From assembly GCA_934394435.1 (NCBI GenBank), contig CAKRRN010000004.1, positions 33,037 to 97,036 of the forward strand: a stretch of DNA of 64,000 nt, in the 5' to 3' direction. The position numbers and the translations under genes are program-made. Position 1 is the stretch's first letter, and every line of letters begins with the position of its first letter. The notes beneath the pieces are model-generated. The model was not told the DNA's origin, did no database searches, and worked only from the letters and a program-made list of their open reading frames with translations. This DNA is from an uncultured Bacteroidaceae bacterium (lineage in GTDB: Bacteria > Bacteroidota > Bacteroidia > Bacteroidales > Bacteroidaceae). Positions 1-7,767 of this stretch are shown here, piece after piece.

Positions 1-2106
1 ATGATATTCAATCCATCTGTATTTATCCTGCAGCTCGTCACGATAGGTGCTTGAACTGGAGTTGTTGGCCAGGTTCGCATAATCCTTATTATCAAACAGA
101 CTGAAAGGAGGAGTAAGCGACACGGTGAATGAGAAATCAGAACCCTTACGCGGATAAATCTGATTGTCCGTACTGTTTCTGCTCAGGTTAAGATTCAAAC
201 TGATATTATTACAGTTACCATTTGCTATAAGGAAATATCTCCAATCCTTGAGCATATATCTCGTATAACCCAAATCAGCGGTCAGCATAAAATAATCATC
301 TGGCCAACGCAGTCGTTTACCCCATCCCAAACTTACACCGAAAATTTTCACGAACTTGTCTGGATCATAATAGTTTTCGTAGTAATTGTAACCATTGTTA
401 CCATATCCGTACAAGTAACTATTATAATAACTGTTGTATGCCGCAGAATTATAATAATTGTCACTTACGTCAGTCTGCTTACTGAAGAACGCACTTACAT
501 TGAGTGTATTTGGGCGCTTTCCACCAAACCACGGATTCATATAGTTCACGCTGTATGCTTGATAGTAGCGACCGTTGGTCTGTCCACTGATGCTGAATGT
601 CTCTCCATTTCCCTGAGGCAAGATACCTCGTCTGATACCATTCTTATTAAAGAGATTAGCCATACAGAAATTACTAAATTTCAAGCCAATCTTACCTATC
701 ACACCCGTCTGTCCATAACCTAAGGAGAACTCCACCTGGTCATTACTCTTGGGAGTAAGTCCCCAGGAAAGATCAACCGTTCCGTTTGTCTGATCCTGCT
801 GGATGTCATAATCAATATGTTCTGCATCGAAATGCCCTAAAGAGGCAATCTCTCGATACGAACGTTCCAGAGCTGCCTTGGAGAAAAGATCACCTGGCTT
901 GTTACGCAACTCACGACGTACTACATTTTCGTACACACGGTCATTACCCGAAATCTTCACACGACTGATATGCGCCTGCGTTCCCTCAAAGATTCTCAAT
1001 TCCAAATCAACTGAATCCTCTACAATGTTAACCTCTACAGGATCCAAGTGATAAAATACATAGCCATTATTGTAGTAAAGGTTTCCTACAGCATCCTCGT
1101 CTGTTGAAGTACGTTCATTCAGACGTTTCTGATTGTACACATCCCCTTTCTTCATGCCAAGAATATGGTTTAGGATGTCTGTAGGATAAAGGGTATTTCC
1201 TACCCACTCTATATTACGAATATAATATTTCTGTCCCTCCTCTACAGCAAGATGCACATCTACATCGTTTTCGCCATAAGGCACAACACTATCTGAAACA
1301 ATCACAGCATCGCGGTATCCTAATTCCGCATACTTGCCAACAAGATTCTCTTTGGCTTCCTTATATTTGCTGTCAATGAATTTCTTGCTTCTAAACCAAC
1401 TGGCCAGTGAATGTTTCTCATGTATTTTCTTCAAGACACCCTTTCGGAAAAGTCCTCCCTTGATTTTCTTCTCGGAAAGATTTTCATTTCCAGTTATATA
1501 TATGTGGTTGATTTTCACCTTATCTTTCTTCTCCACATCTATGTCCAGAATGACTTTGTCTGGTGCGCCAGCATCTTCACGCTGTGTTATATTTATCACA
1601 GCGTTCTTATATCCCTTGTCCTCATAATAACGTGCACCAAGAATCTTTGCACGGTCTATCATATTAGGAGTAACCTGATTATCCTTCACAAGCCCAATAC
1701 GTTGTTCCAAATCCTCACGTTCGCTCTTCTTCAAACCGATATAGTTGATTTGGGATATACGTGGGCGTTTGGTCAACTGAACATGTAAATACGCAGAGTC
1801 TGCCACCAAGCTATCAACACTTATTGCAACATTACTAAAGAGTCCATTTTTCCAGTATCTCTTTACCGCTTTGGTGATGTCCTCACCAGGTATTTCTATA
1901 GACTGTCCGACAGATAATCCACTCAAGCCCACCAATAAGTACTCGTCATAGTTGTCCACACCACCAACGGTAATGGCACCTATATAATAGCGCCTTGGTG
2001 TACGGCTGTAGTCAATAGTGGGGTTTATCTCCTTCTGCTTCACCTGGCCACAGACTGTTGCCACGATAGCCAACCATATATATATAATAAGGTGTATCCG
2101 TTTCAC
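1..2106 (-). CDS. bamA: Outer membrane assembly factor BamA (Omp85), 3' end outside window
   Basis: BamA inserts beta-barrel proteins into the outer membrane. The frame is open from a GTG at 2106 to the left edge, giving 702 residues; the C-terminal strands are missing. The start is chosen because GTG is followed by a signal peptide (MKRIHLIIYIWLAIVATVCG), although an in-frame TTG overlapping the uppS stop is possible. Residues about 35-450 read as successive POTRA-type segments. The barrel begins near residue 455 with a VEFSLGYGQTG strand. A Tyr/Asn-rich insertion lies at about residues 548-581 within the barrel. The gene follows uppS by 20 bp, and the DUF6089-uppS-bamA order is familiar in Bacteroidales. 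There is no stop or frameshift in the visible part. Family assignment is secure. Confidence 0.93.
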   Translation of the reverse strand, partial: MKRIHLIIYIWLAIVATVCGQVKQKEINPTIDYSRTPRRYYIGAITVGGVDNYDEYLLVGLSGLSVGQSIEIPGEDITKAVKRYWKNGLFSNVAISVDSLVADSAYLHVQLTKRPRISQINYIGLKKSEREDLEQRIGLVKDNQVTPNMIDRAKILGARYYEDKGYKNAVINITQREDAGAPDKVILDIDVEKKDKVKINHIYITGNENLSEKKIKGGLFRKGVLKKIHEKHSLASWFRSKKFIDSKYKEAKENLVGKYAELGYRDAVIVSDSVVPYGENDVDVHLAVEEGQKYYIRNIEWVGNTLYPTDILNHILGMKKGDVYNQKRLNERTSTDEDAVGNLYYNNGYVFYHLDPVEVNIVEDSVDLELRIFEGTQAHISRVKISGNDRVYENVVRRELRNKPGDLFSKAALERSYREIASLGHFDAEHIDYDIQQDQTNGTVDLSWGLTPKSNDQVEFSLGYGQTGVIGKIGLKFSNFCMANLFNKNGIRRGILPQGNGETFSISGQTNGRYYQAYSVNYMNPWFGGKRPNTLNVSAFFSKQTDVSDNYYNSAAYNSYYNSYLYGYGNNGYNYYENYYDPDKFVKIFGVSLGWGKRLRWPDDYFMLTADLGYTRYMLKDWRYFLIANGNCNNISLNLNLSRNSTDNQIYPRKGSDFSFTVSLTPPFSLFDNKDYANLANNSSSSTYRDELQDKYRWIEYH

Positions 2107-2126
2107 TGATATCTTCTGTTGTTCGT

Positions 2127-2873
2127 TCAAAAACCCTGTTCCACCTGTTCGCCTGTCTTTCCAAATCGGCGCTGTCTGTGCTGATAGTCTGCAATTGCAC
2201 GATGCAAATCCTCGTCCTTAAAGTCTGGCCAATAAGTATCGCAGAAATAGAGCTCGCTATAAGCACACTGCCACAACATATAGTTACTGATTCGGATTTC
2301 GCCACCTGTACGGATAAGCAAATCCGGATCTGACATAAATTTTGTCTCCAGATGACTATCTACCCATTCTTCTGTTATATTGTCCAAGCTCAAAGAGCCC
2401 TCCTTCACCTCAGACGCAGCTTCCTTCATAGCCTTCAGCAACTCCCATTTACTGCTGTAATTCAAGGCTGTCACAACAGTCATTCTGTCATTGGATGCCG
2501 TACGTTCCATGCACTCCGTCAGTCTCTGCTTTACATTCTGAGGCAGCCTGTTCATATCTCCTATCATTCGAAAACGAATGTTATTTTTCATAAAGATCTC
2601 ATCCTCCAACTTTGTGGCCACAAGATTCATCAGCGCAGCCACCTCGCTTTCGGGTCTGTTCCAATTTTCCGTAGAGAAAGTATAGAGTGTAAGAAACTTG
2701 ACACCCAGACGCGCACACTCCGTGGTTATCCGGTTTACGGTTTCTACTCCTTCTACATGCCCTGCCGAACGAGGTAAGCCTCTTTCTTCGGCCCATCTGC
2801 CATTGCCATCCATGATGATGGCTATAGACTCAGGGATTCGGTTCATGTCCAACCCTTCTATATTCTCTTCCAT
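2127..2873 (-). CDS. uppS: Isoprenyl transferase (undecaprenyl diphosphate synthase)
   Basis: This enzyme condenses isopentenyl diphosphate onto farnesyl diphosphate to make the undecaprenyl carrier used for peptidoglycan and O-antigen. The 248-residue protein has the cis-prenyltransferase signature MDGNGRWA at residues 21-28 (Asp22 binds the diphosphate with Mg2+), FSTENW at 66-71, and RTGGE at 188-192 followed by SELYF at 206-210. Length is normal for the family. An alternative start at Met10 cannot be excluded. It sits 11 bp after the DUF6089 gene and 20 bp before bamA, so all three are probably one transcript for envelope biogenesis. Confidence 0.96.
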   Translation of the reverse strand: MEENIEGLDMNRIPESIAIIMDGNGRWAEERGLPRSAGHVEGVETVNRITTECARLGVKFLTLYTFSTENWNRPESEVAALMNLVATKLEDEIFMKNNIRFRMIGDMNRLPQNVKQRLTECMERTASNDRMTVVTALNYSSKWELLKAMKEAASEVKEGSLSLDNITEEWVDSHLETKFMSDPDLLIRTGGEIRISNYMLWQCAYSELYFCDTYWPDFKDEDLHRAIADYQHRQRRFGKTGEQVEQGF

Positions 2874-2884
2874 TTCTTGTTTAA

Positions 2885-3628
2885 CTATTCGTTATTACAT
2901 TTTCTATATTTTGGACACATGCTGTATGTCACGTACAACATGGTAAAACTATAGCAATCTTTGTTCTTCAGCCCGACACTTTTGATTCCATAAGGATGAG
3001 CCAATGTGGTATGTGCTCCTGTGTCATCAAGATTATCACTCGTGGTGAAGCGCATCGTCCACTCCAACCCAATGTTTAATCTTGGTCGTATTTTATATTT
3101 CACTCCAACTCCAATCGGAAGGTTCAAGGCTCCACAGGATTTTCCTCCACCGCCCATACCTACTGTCACACCCATACCAGCCAGCGCATAAGGAGTTACA
3201 CGGCTATTTTCTTTATAGCCTCCATCCATTCCATAGCCCCAAAAGTTCATCTCAAACTGCGCTCCAAAGTCAAGCACATTTCGCGAGAAAGAGACTCTGC
3301 AGGGGATACCTCCCTCAGGAGTGCCACTATTTGGATCGGTCGGAATGAAATAGCCGTCTGAGTTTCCCCGAATATGCCCCATTGCCAAATTACCTTTAAC
3401 ACACATACGGGAATTGAATATTCTGCGTACGACCAGTCCTCCCATTCCGCTCAAATCAGCAAAAGGTACCTTATTGGCATCGCCCAGATAGAAGCATGTG
3501 CCCACTCCTGCTCCAAGTTCCATTCTGTATTCCAGCACGTCCTGGTCTTGAGCACACATACGGGCACTCATCAATAACAGAGCAATTACTGACGTAAGAA
3601 ACCAAGTCTGTTCAGACGTCCGCGCCAT
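2885..3628 (-). CDS. DUF6089 family outer-membrane beta-barrel protein (PorG-like)
   Basis: The protein has about 247 residues. From the chosen ATG at 3628 it has a signal peptide ending near MCAQ, then a series of alternating beta-strands with a Gly-rich stretch (VTVGMGGGGKSCG), typical of small outer-membrane barrels. The MELGAGVGTCFYLGD opening resembles the DUF6089/PorG group of Bacteroidota, where the gene often precedes uppS and bamA. An in-frame ATG at 3652 would extend the overlap with the upstream lipoprotein gene to 67 bp; the internal start gives a better signal peptide but still overlaps it by 43 bp. In some species the family is linked to type IX secretion, but a role here is inference. 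Confidence 0.72.
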   Translation of the reverse strand: MARTSEQTWFLTSVIALLLMSARMCAQDQDVLEYRMELGAGVGTCFYLGDANKVPFADLSGMGGLVVRRIFNSRMCVKGNLAMGHIRGNSDGYFIPTDPNSGTPEGGIPCRVSFSRNVLDFGAQFEMNFWGYGMDGGYKENSRVTPYALAGMGVTVGMGGGGKSCGALNLPIGVGVKYKIRPRLNIGLEWTMRFTTSDNLDDTGAHTTLAHPYGIKSVGLKNKDCYSFTMLYVTYSMCPKYRKCNNE

Positions 3629-4968
3629 ACCTCTTGATTGGCTATTATCCAAATATACTTATCCTCATCCACAGCCGCTGCTATGGAACCATCAACTCCT
3701 TTCAAAGCCCTCGGAGGATAGAGTTCATAATCAGGTTTCCATGTGATGCCATAATCCCTACTGAAGAAAAGAGCGTCCATAGCCCGATGGCTGCCTGTCT
3801 TGAGCGAAGCACCGCCAAAAGCCATACACTTACCATCATACGGCAACACATTCATATCTTTCAGCCAGGGACAAAACCAATGGTTCTCCCATGTCTGCGT
3901 AAAGTACACCCACTCGGCATTTGCCTCATTTTCCTTTGCAGTCCAGGATTTGTTCCAGACCACAGCAGCAGTATCTTGTTGTACCGAAGTACGATATCCG
4001 ACCATTACAAGACGTTCACTGCCATCCTCAAGTGTAAATGGCAGCAGACTTACACATGTATCTGGCAGGTATGAAGCCTCATCATCCAATGCTTCAGGAT
4101 TCCAATTTTGCCCATCAGTTGATCTAAGAACTCGCCCATCGGCAATAGCATATAGATAAGACTTACTTGCACCAACAAGACGAATATTTGGTACGTTCAT
4201 ATCTGTCAAGCAAGTCCAATTTTCCGCATCAACAGATGAGAAGAGTCTTCCTTCTGCAGTACTCACGTACAGCACCTCGTTCAACAGACAAAGGGTTGTC
4301 GGGTCTGCATTATCTGGAAGGTTAGTATCCTTTCGGCTCCAAGCATCCTGCTGTACAGTCAACGACCGTGATGCCATGCACCATTTACTACCCGTACGCC
4401 CCAAGACATACAGCTTCTGACCATACACCATCGCACGTGTGTCGTCCATAGCTCCCAACTCCACTACGTTGCTATCCACACGATTCCAGTAGAGAGAGTC
4501 TCCCTCCTGCTGATGAACATTCAACTTCATACTGTAAAGTCTGTTGCTTGCACCATCATTTGAAACGACAAGCAACTGAAGAGGTTGACGAAGGTCCATA
4601 CTATCTTTACTGTTATAGGCAGTCCACTCGGCAGTTGTATCTGCTTCTGGACGATACAGCAAGGTGGCTCCATCAAATGAAATGCTCACCAGTTGGGCAC
4701 TCAAATCTGTGCCATATAACAGAGAATCGCGGTTTTCTATCTTTAGAGTGCGTTGGTCTATGGTCATCTGAAACAAGTTGCCAGAATAAGAACTTCTGTA
4801 CGTTGTATCGCGACCCTCTGCGTTTGTATAATGAGTCACGCGTTTCATGGTTCCAAGACTAACGCTGGATATATAACAATAATTATCGAAGGTAACCTCA
4901 TCATCTTTAAAGCACGACGAAAGCAAACCTCCAAGCAAAGCCAACAGCAGTATGGTGTTCTTTTTCAT
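3586..4968 (-). CDS. DUF6242 domain lipoprotein with beta-propeller-like repeats
   Basis: The 460-residue protein has a lipoprotein signal peptide with lipobox LSSC (Cys19) followed by acidic residues, as in Bacteroidota lipoproteins. After an N-terminal beta domain (about 25-150), residues from about 165 show repeated blades of the type GQKLYVLGRTGSKW, LYVSTAEGRLFSS and LYAIADGRVLRS, each followed by a W-containing stretch, suggesting a BNR/Kelch-like propeller. This layout matches the DUF6242 family. No catalytic motif is visible and its function is unknown. It heads the DUF6242-DUF6089-uppS-bamA unit, with its 3' end overlapping the next gene. Confidence 0.75.
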   Translation of the reverse strand: MKKNTILLLALLGGLLSSCFKDDEVTFDNYCYISSVSLGTMKRVTHYTNAEGRDTTYRSSYSGNLFQMTIDQRTLKIENRDSLLYGTDLSAQLVSISFDGATLLYRPEADTTAEWTAYNSKDSMDLRQPLQLLVVSNDGASNRLYSMKLNVHQQEGDSLYWNRVDSNVVELGAMDDTRAMVYGQKLYVLGRTGSKWCMASRSLTVQQDAWSRKDTNLPDNADPTTLCLLNEVLYVSTAEGRLFSSVDAENWTCLTDMNVPNIRLVGASKSYLYAIADGRVLRSTDGQNWNPEALDDEASYLPDTCVSLLPFTLEDGSERLVMVGYRTSVQQDTAAVVWNKSWTAKENEANAEWVYFTQTWENHWFCPWLKDMNVLPYDGKCMAFGGASLKTGSHRAMDALFFSRDYGITWKPDYELYPPRALKGVDGSIAAAVDEDKYIWIIANQEVWRGRLNRLGFLRQ

Positions 4969-5031
4969 TTCGAAACATCAAGGTGTGCACAAAACGCACA
5001 TTGTTTACTATAGTAACGTTTATTCAGTTTA

Positions 5032-5039
5032 CAAAAATA
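5032..5039 (-). promoter_or_regulatory. Candidate -7 box (TATTTTTG) for the DUF6242-bamA unit
   Basis: Read on the minus strand, this is TATTTTTG, fitting the Bacteroidota TAnnTTTG box, about 63 nt upstream of the DUF6242 start codon. No convincing TTTG lies at the expected -33 distance, so support is moderate. Confidence 0.4.
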
Positions 5040-5135
5040 CGCCTATTATTTGACTTGGGCGCACTTTTGAGTATCTAATTAAGTAAAATTAGGAAAAGCT
5101 TCGCGACAAGACTTTCGTTTTTTAAGCGTTAGAGA

Positions 5136-6137
5136 CTATGAATGACTATAGACAGATATCCAATGCCCATCTATCAAAGTTCTATCCACAAGGGTTGCCT
5201 GTGCAAGTTTTGGAGCCTCAACACCTTCTTCGAGCAAAAGGGGAGCCACCTCTACCCTCGCCTCGTCCCATAATCCTTCCTTAATGAAACTTGACAGCAA
5301 ACAAGTTCCTCCCTCCACCAAAAGCGCCTGGATGCCACGCTGGTACAAATCAGCAAGGAGAGATGGCAAATCGCCATCGGAGAAGATATGCGTAGGAACG
5401 CTCCCATCCATCAAGTGAAGATGTGGCACTTCTGACAAACGTCCATGTCTATCGATACTCAAGCGCAAAGGTGTGTCCCCAGGCCACAAACGATTCGTCA
5501 GCGTAGGATTATCTTGAAGGACAGTCTCCGTGCCCACCAAAATCGCATTATTCAAAGCGCGAAGACGATGGACCAAAGTCATTGTGTAACATGAGGAGAT
5601 ATGAGCAGGACCCTCGCCATTACGTCTTTTTTTATCAACAAACCCATCTGCGCTCTGCGCCCACTTGAGAGTCACCCAGGGACGATGGAACTTATGATAA
5701 GTCATAAAACGTTTGTTCAGCTGAATGCACTCATCTTCCAGCACACCCACTTTCACATCAATCCCTGCGTCGACCAGTTTCTTTATCCCCAAACCATTGA
5801 CACGAGCAAACGGGTCACCACAGCCTATTACCACCTTGGGAATTCCTTTCTCTACAATCAAATCCGCGCATGGAGGAGTCTTACCGTAATGTGCGCAAGG
5901 TTCCAGACTAACATACAAGGTACTTTTTGCAAGCAGAGCGGGATTCTTCACACTCGCTATGGCATTAACCTCTGCATGCGGACCACCACATTTTCGATGA
6001 TAGCCTTCTCCAATAATACGACCATCAAATACAATCACAGCACCCACCATAGGATTGGGAGCCGTGCTTTCTACACCACAACGCGCCAGTTGTATGCAGC
6101 GTCGCATATACATAATATCCACTTCCTCGGATGTCAT
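5136..6137 (-). CDS. ribD: Bifunctional riboflavin deaminase/reductase RibD
   Basis: RibD carries out the second and third steps of riboflavin synthesis: deamination of the diaminopyrimidine, then NADPH-dependent reduction of the ribosyl side chain. The start at 6137 (MTSEEVDIMYMRRC) is chosen because the longer frame to 6173 would overlap the divergent prmC start. The N-terminal cytidine-deaminase-like domain has the zinc site HAEVNA and PCAHYGKTPPCAD, and LYVSLEPCAHYGKTPPC is diagnostic. The C-terminal reductase domain begins near residue 150 (PWVTLKWAQSADGF) and includes LVEGGTCLLSSF. Length is about 333 residues, slightly short but normal. No FMN riboswitch is seen and no other rib gene is adjacent. 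Confidence 0.95.
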   Translation of the reverse strand: MTSEEVDIMYMRRCIQLARCGVESTAPNPMVGAVIVFDGRIIGEGYHRKCGGPHAEVNAIASVKNPALLAKSTLYVSLEPCAHYGKTPPCADLIVEKGIPKVVIGCGDPFARVNGLGIKKLVDAGIDVKVGVLEDECIQLNKRFMTYHKFHRPWVTLKWAQSADGFVDKKRRNGEGPAHISSCYTMTLVHRLRALNNAILVGTETVLQDNPTLTNRLWPGDTPLRLSIDRHGRLSEVPHLHLMDGSVPTHIFSDGDLPSLLADLYQRGIQALLVEGGTCLLSSFIKEGLWDEARVEVAPLLLEEGVEAPKLAQATLVDRTLIDGHWISVYSHS

Positions 6138-6152
6138 CTCACAGTTTTTTCT

Positions 6153-6160
6153 TATATTTG
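6153..6160 (+). promoter_or_regulatory. -7 box TATATTTG directly before prmC
   Basis: TATATTTG matches TAnnTTTG and ends 4 nt before the prmC ATG at 6165, inside a 27-bp divergent gap shared with ribD. Transcription from this box would start at or very near the start codon, giving a leaderless or nearly leaderless prmC mRNA. Confidence 0.55.
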
Positions 6161-6164
6161 TCAC

Positions 6165-6980
6165 ATGAACCATCTACAAAGACTTAGCTCACTATACGGA
6201 AGCCGCGAAGGCAGAGCCATCTACATGCTCGTCATGGAGCAGAGATTTGGTCTGTCTGCCACTCAAGTTCTGTTGGGCAAAGATAGAGAATTATCTTCAG
6301 ACAACCTTCATGAACTGGACTTAATTACAGAACGCTTGCTTCAAGGCGAGCCTGTCCAGTATATTTTGGGGAAAAGTGAATTTCACGGACACATGTTTCA
6401 TATAGAGCCTGGTGTCTTGATTCCACGCCCCGAAACATCCGAACTCGTAGACCATGTAATAGAGGATGCACACCCAGCGAGCAGAATCTTAGACATCGGG
6501 ACTGGTTCGGGATGCATCGGAATTACCCTTGCCCTGTGTGGACATGAAGTAACAGCCATGGACATCTCATCAAAAGCGCTCAGCATTGCCCAGGATAATG
6601 CAGCAAGGCTGAAGGCTGATGTCCGCTTCATACAAGAAGACATACTGCACCCAGGAAACAGGCAAGAAACATGGGACATTATTGTCAGCAATCCTCCATA
6701 CATCCGCATGCGGGAATCAGACAGTATGGAACACACCGTACTTGACTACGAGCCTCATATTGCCCTATTCGTTCCAGACAACGATCCCCTACTCTTCTAC
6801 CGTGCCATCGGAGACTACGCGATGAAACACTTGGACAGTCAAGGGCTACTCTGGTTTGAGATCAATAGAGAGCTATCGGAAGAAACCTGCCTGCTATTGG
6901 GAAATCAAGGATTCCGCAATGTACAGGCATTTAGGGACTCATATAAGAATTACAGATTCGTAAAAGCGACACGACCATGA
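6165..6980 (+). CDS. prmC: Release factor glutamine N5-methyltransferase PrmC
   Basis: PrmC methylates the GGQ glutamine of release factors RF1 and RF2. The 271-residue protein from ATG 6165 has an N-terminal helical domain, then IPRPETSELV (86-95), the SAM-binding loop DIGTGSGCIG (110-119) and the catalytic NPPY motif (176-179). All are canonical. The frame is open much further upstream, but that part lies antisense to ribD and has no homology features, so this ATG is preferred. It overlaps recX by 4 bp (ATGA), so the two are co-transcribed. Confidence 0.95.
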   Translation: MNHLQRLSSLYGSREGRAIYMLVMEQRFGLSATQVLLGKDRELSSDNLHELDLITERLLQGEPVQYILGKSEFHGHMFHIEPGVLIPRPETSELVDHVIEDAHPASRILDIGTGSGCIGITLALCGHEVTAMDISSKALSIAQDNAARLKADVRFIQEDILHPGNRQETWDIIVSNPPYIRMRESDSMEHTVLDYEPHIALFVPDNDPLLFYRAIGDYAMKHLDSQGLLWFEINRELSEETCLLLGNQGFRNVQAFRDSYKNYRFVKATRP

Positions 6981-7435
6981 AAGAACTTACTTACGAACAA
7001 GCATTGGCCAAAGCGGCAGCTCTATGCAGTTGTTCAGAGAGAAGCTCAGAGCAGATACGAGCGAAACTAGACACTTGGGGCGTCAACCCAGATGTCAGCG
7101 AACGAATTATCGAACATTTGAAAAACGAGAAGTTCATTGATGACAGTCGCTATTGTCACGCCTTCTGTGCCGACAAGCTACGCTACAACCAATGGGGACG
7201 CATTAAAATCCGACAAGCGTTGCACCAGCAAGGAATTGAGCAAACTCTAATTGAGCAAGGATTATATTCTTTAGACGAAAAGGAATATACAGAAATTCTG
7301 GACACACTCATAAACAAAAAGAAGAAAAGTCTGCATGAAGACTCCCCCTACACTCTCAAACAGAAACTCATGCGCTTCGCCTATTCACATGGATTTGAGC
7401 CAGAGCTAATAATCAGCCGAATTTCCTTTGATTAG
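6977..7435 (+). CDS. recX: Regulatory protein RecX
   Basis: RecX is a small helical protein that binds RecA filaments and limits their activity. The 152-residue protein shows the three-helix repeat pattern of the family: SEQIRAKLDTWGV, then IIEHLKNEKFIDDSRYCHAF with the typical I-D-D-x-R-Y, then the W-G-x-x-K-I-R-x-x-L segment around residues 74-85. Length is typical. recA is not in the window. Its start overlaps the prmC stop by 4 bp. The pairing with a translation gene is probably just operon packing. Confidence 0.9.
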   Translation: MKELTYEQALAKAAALCSCSERSSEQIRAKLDTWGVNPDVSERIIEHLKNEKFIDDSRYCHAFCADKLRYNQWGRIKIRQALHQQGIEQTLIEQGLYSLDEKEYTEILDTLINKKKKSLHEDSPYTLKQKLMRFAYSHGFEPELIISRISFD

Positions 7436-7456
7436 TCCCTTGGAACAAAGATACTC

Positions 7457-7537
7457 ATATCTTAGGATACTTGACAAAGTAATATAGGATACTTGGCAAA
7501 GTATCTTAGGATACTTGACAGAGTATCTTAGGATACC
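7457..7537. repeat. 22-bp tandem palindromic repeat array, copy 1
   Basis: Three near-identical 22-bp units start at 7464, 7486 and 7508, followed by a partial unit at 7530 and preceded by a partial one. A unit reads AGGATACTT-GGCAA-AGTATCTT. Adjacent halves form two alternating dyads, one centred on TTGGCAAA and one on TCTTAGGA. A related array with the same 22-bp period lies at 54319-54400, also between convergent genes. Confidence 0.85.
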
Positions 7538-7613
7538 ATATTAAGAGGTTTATCGGGTTAGCCAGTTTATCTCCACTAAATTTCTACTGAACCTACATAT
7601 TACCACAAACAGA

Positions 7614-7659
7614 ATGACGTACAACAGTAAATGGAAATCATTTTTCTGTTGTACGTCAT
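7614..7659. terminator. Bidirectional hairpin between recX and the M16 protease gene
   Basis: ATGACGTACAACAG (7614-7627) pairs perfectly with CTGTTGTACGTCAT (7646-7659). The 18-nt interior can add a 5-bp AAATG/CATTT stem. A T-run lies inside the right half. It probably ends transcription from both sides. Confidence 0.6.
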
Positions 7660-7767
7660 AATATTCTGCACGAAGAAATCAAATCAAAGATTCTCCGTTT
7701 TAGAGTTTCCATCCCAAAGAAAACACCTAACGGTATAATCTTTGAATGCTGAACTCTTACATGAGGA

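Larger units (their letters stand above)
7436..7767. other. Convergent intergenic region recX/M16 protease
   Basis: This 332-bp stretch between two gene ends has no supportable gene. It holds a 22-bp tandem palindromic array (7457-7537) and a strong hairpin (7614-7659), both described separately. Confidence 0.8.

Noticed and set aside
1..2106. Left-edge bamA considered as a pseudogene because no ATG frame is complete
   Set aside because: The frame is open throughout from a GTG start with signal peptide. It is simply cut by the window edge.
5601..6164. Long upstream extension of prmC
   Set aside because: This part is antisense to ribD. The PrmC family sequence begins at 6165 and a promoter box sits just before that ATG.
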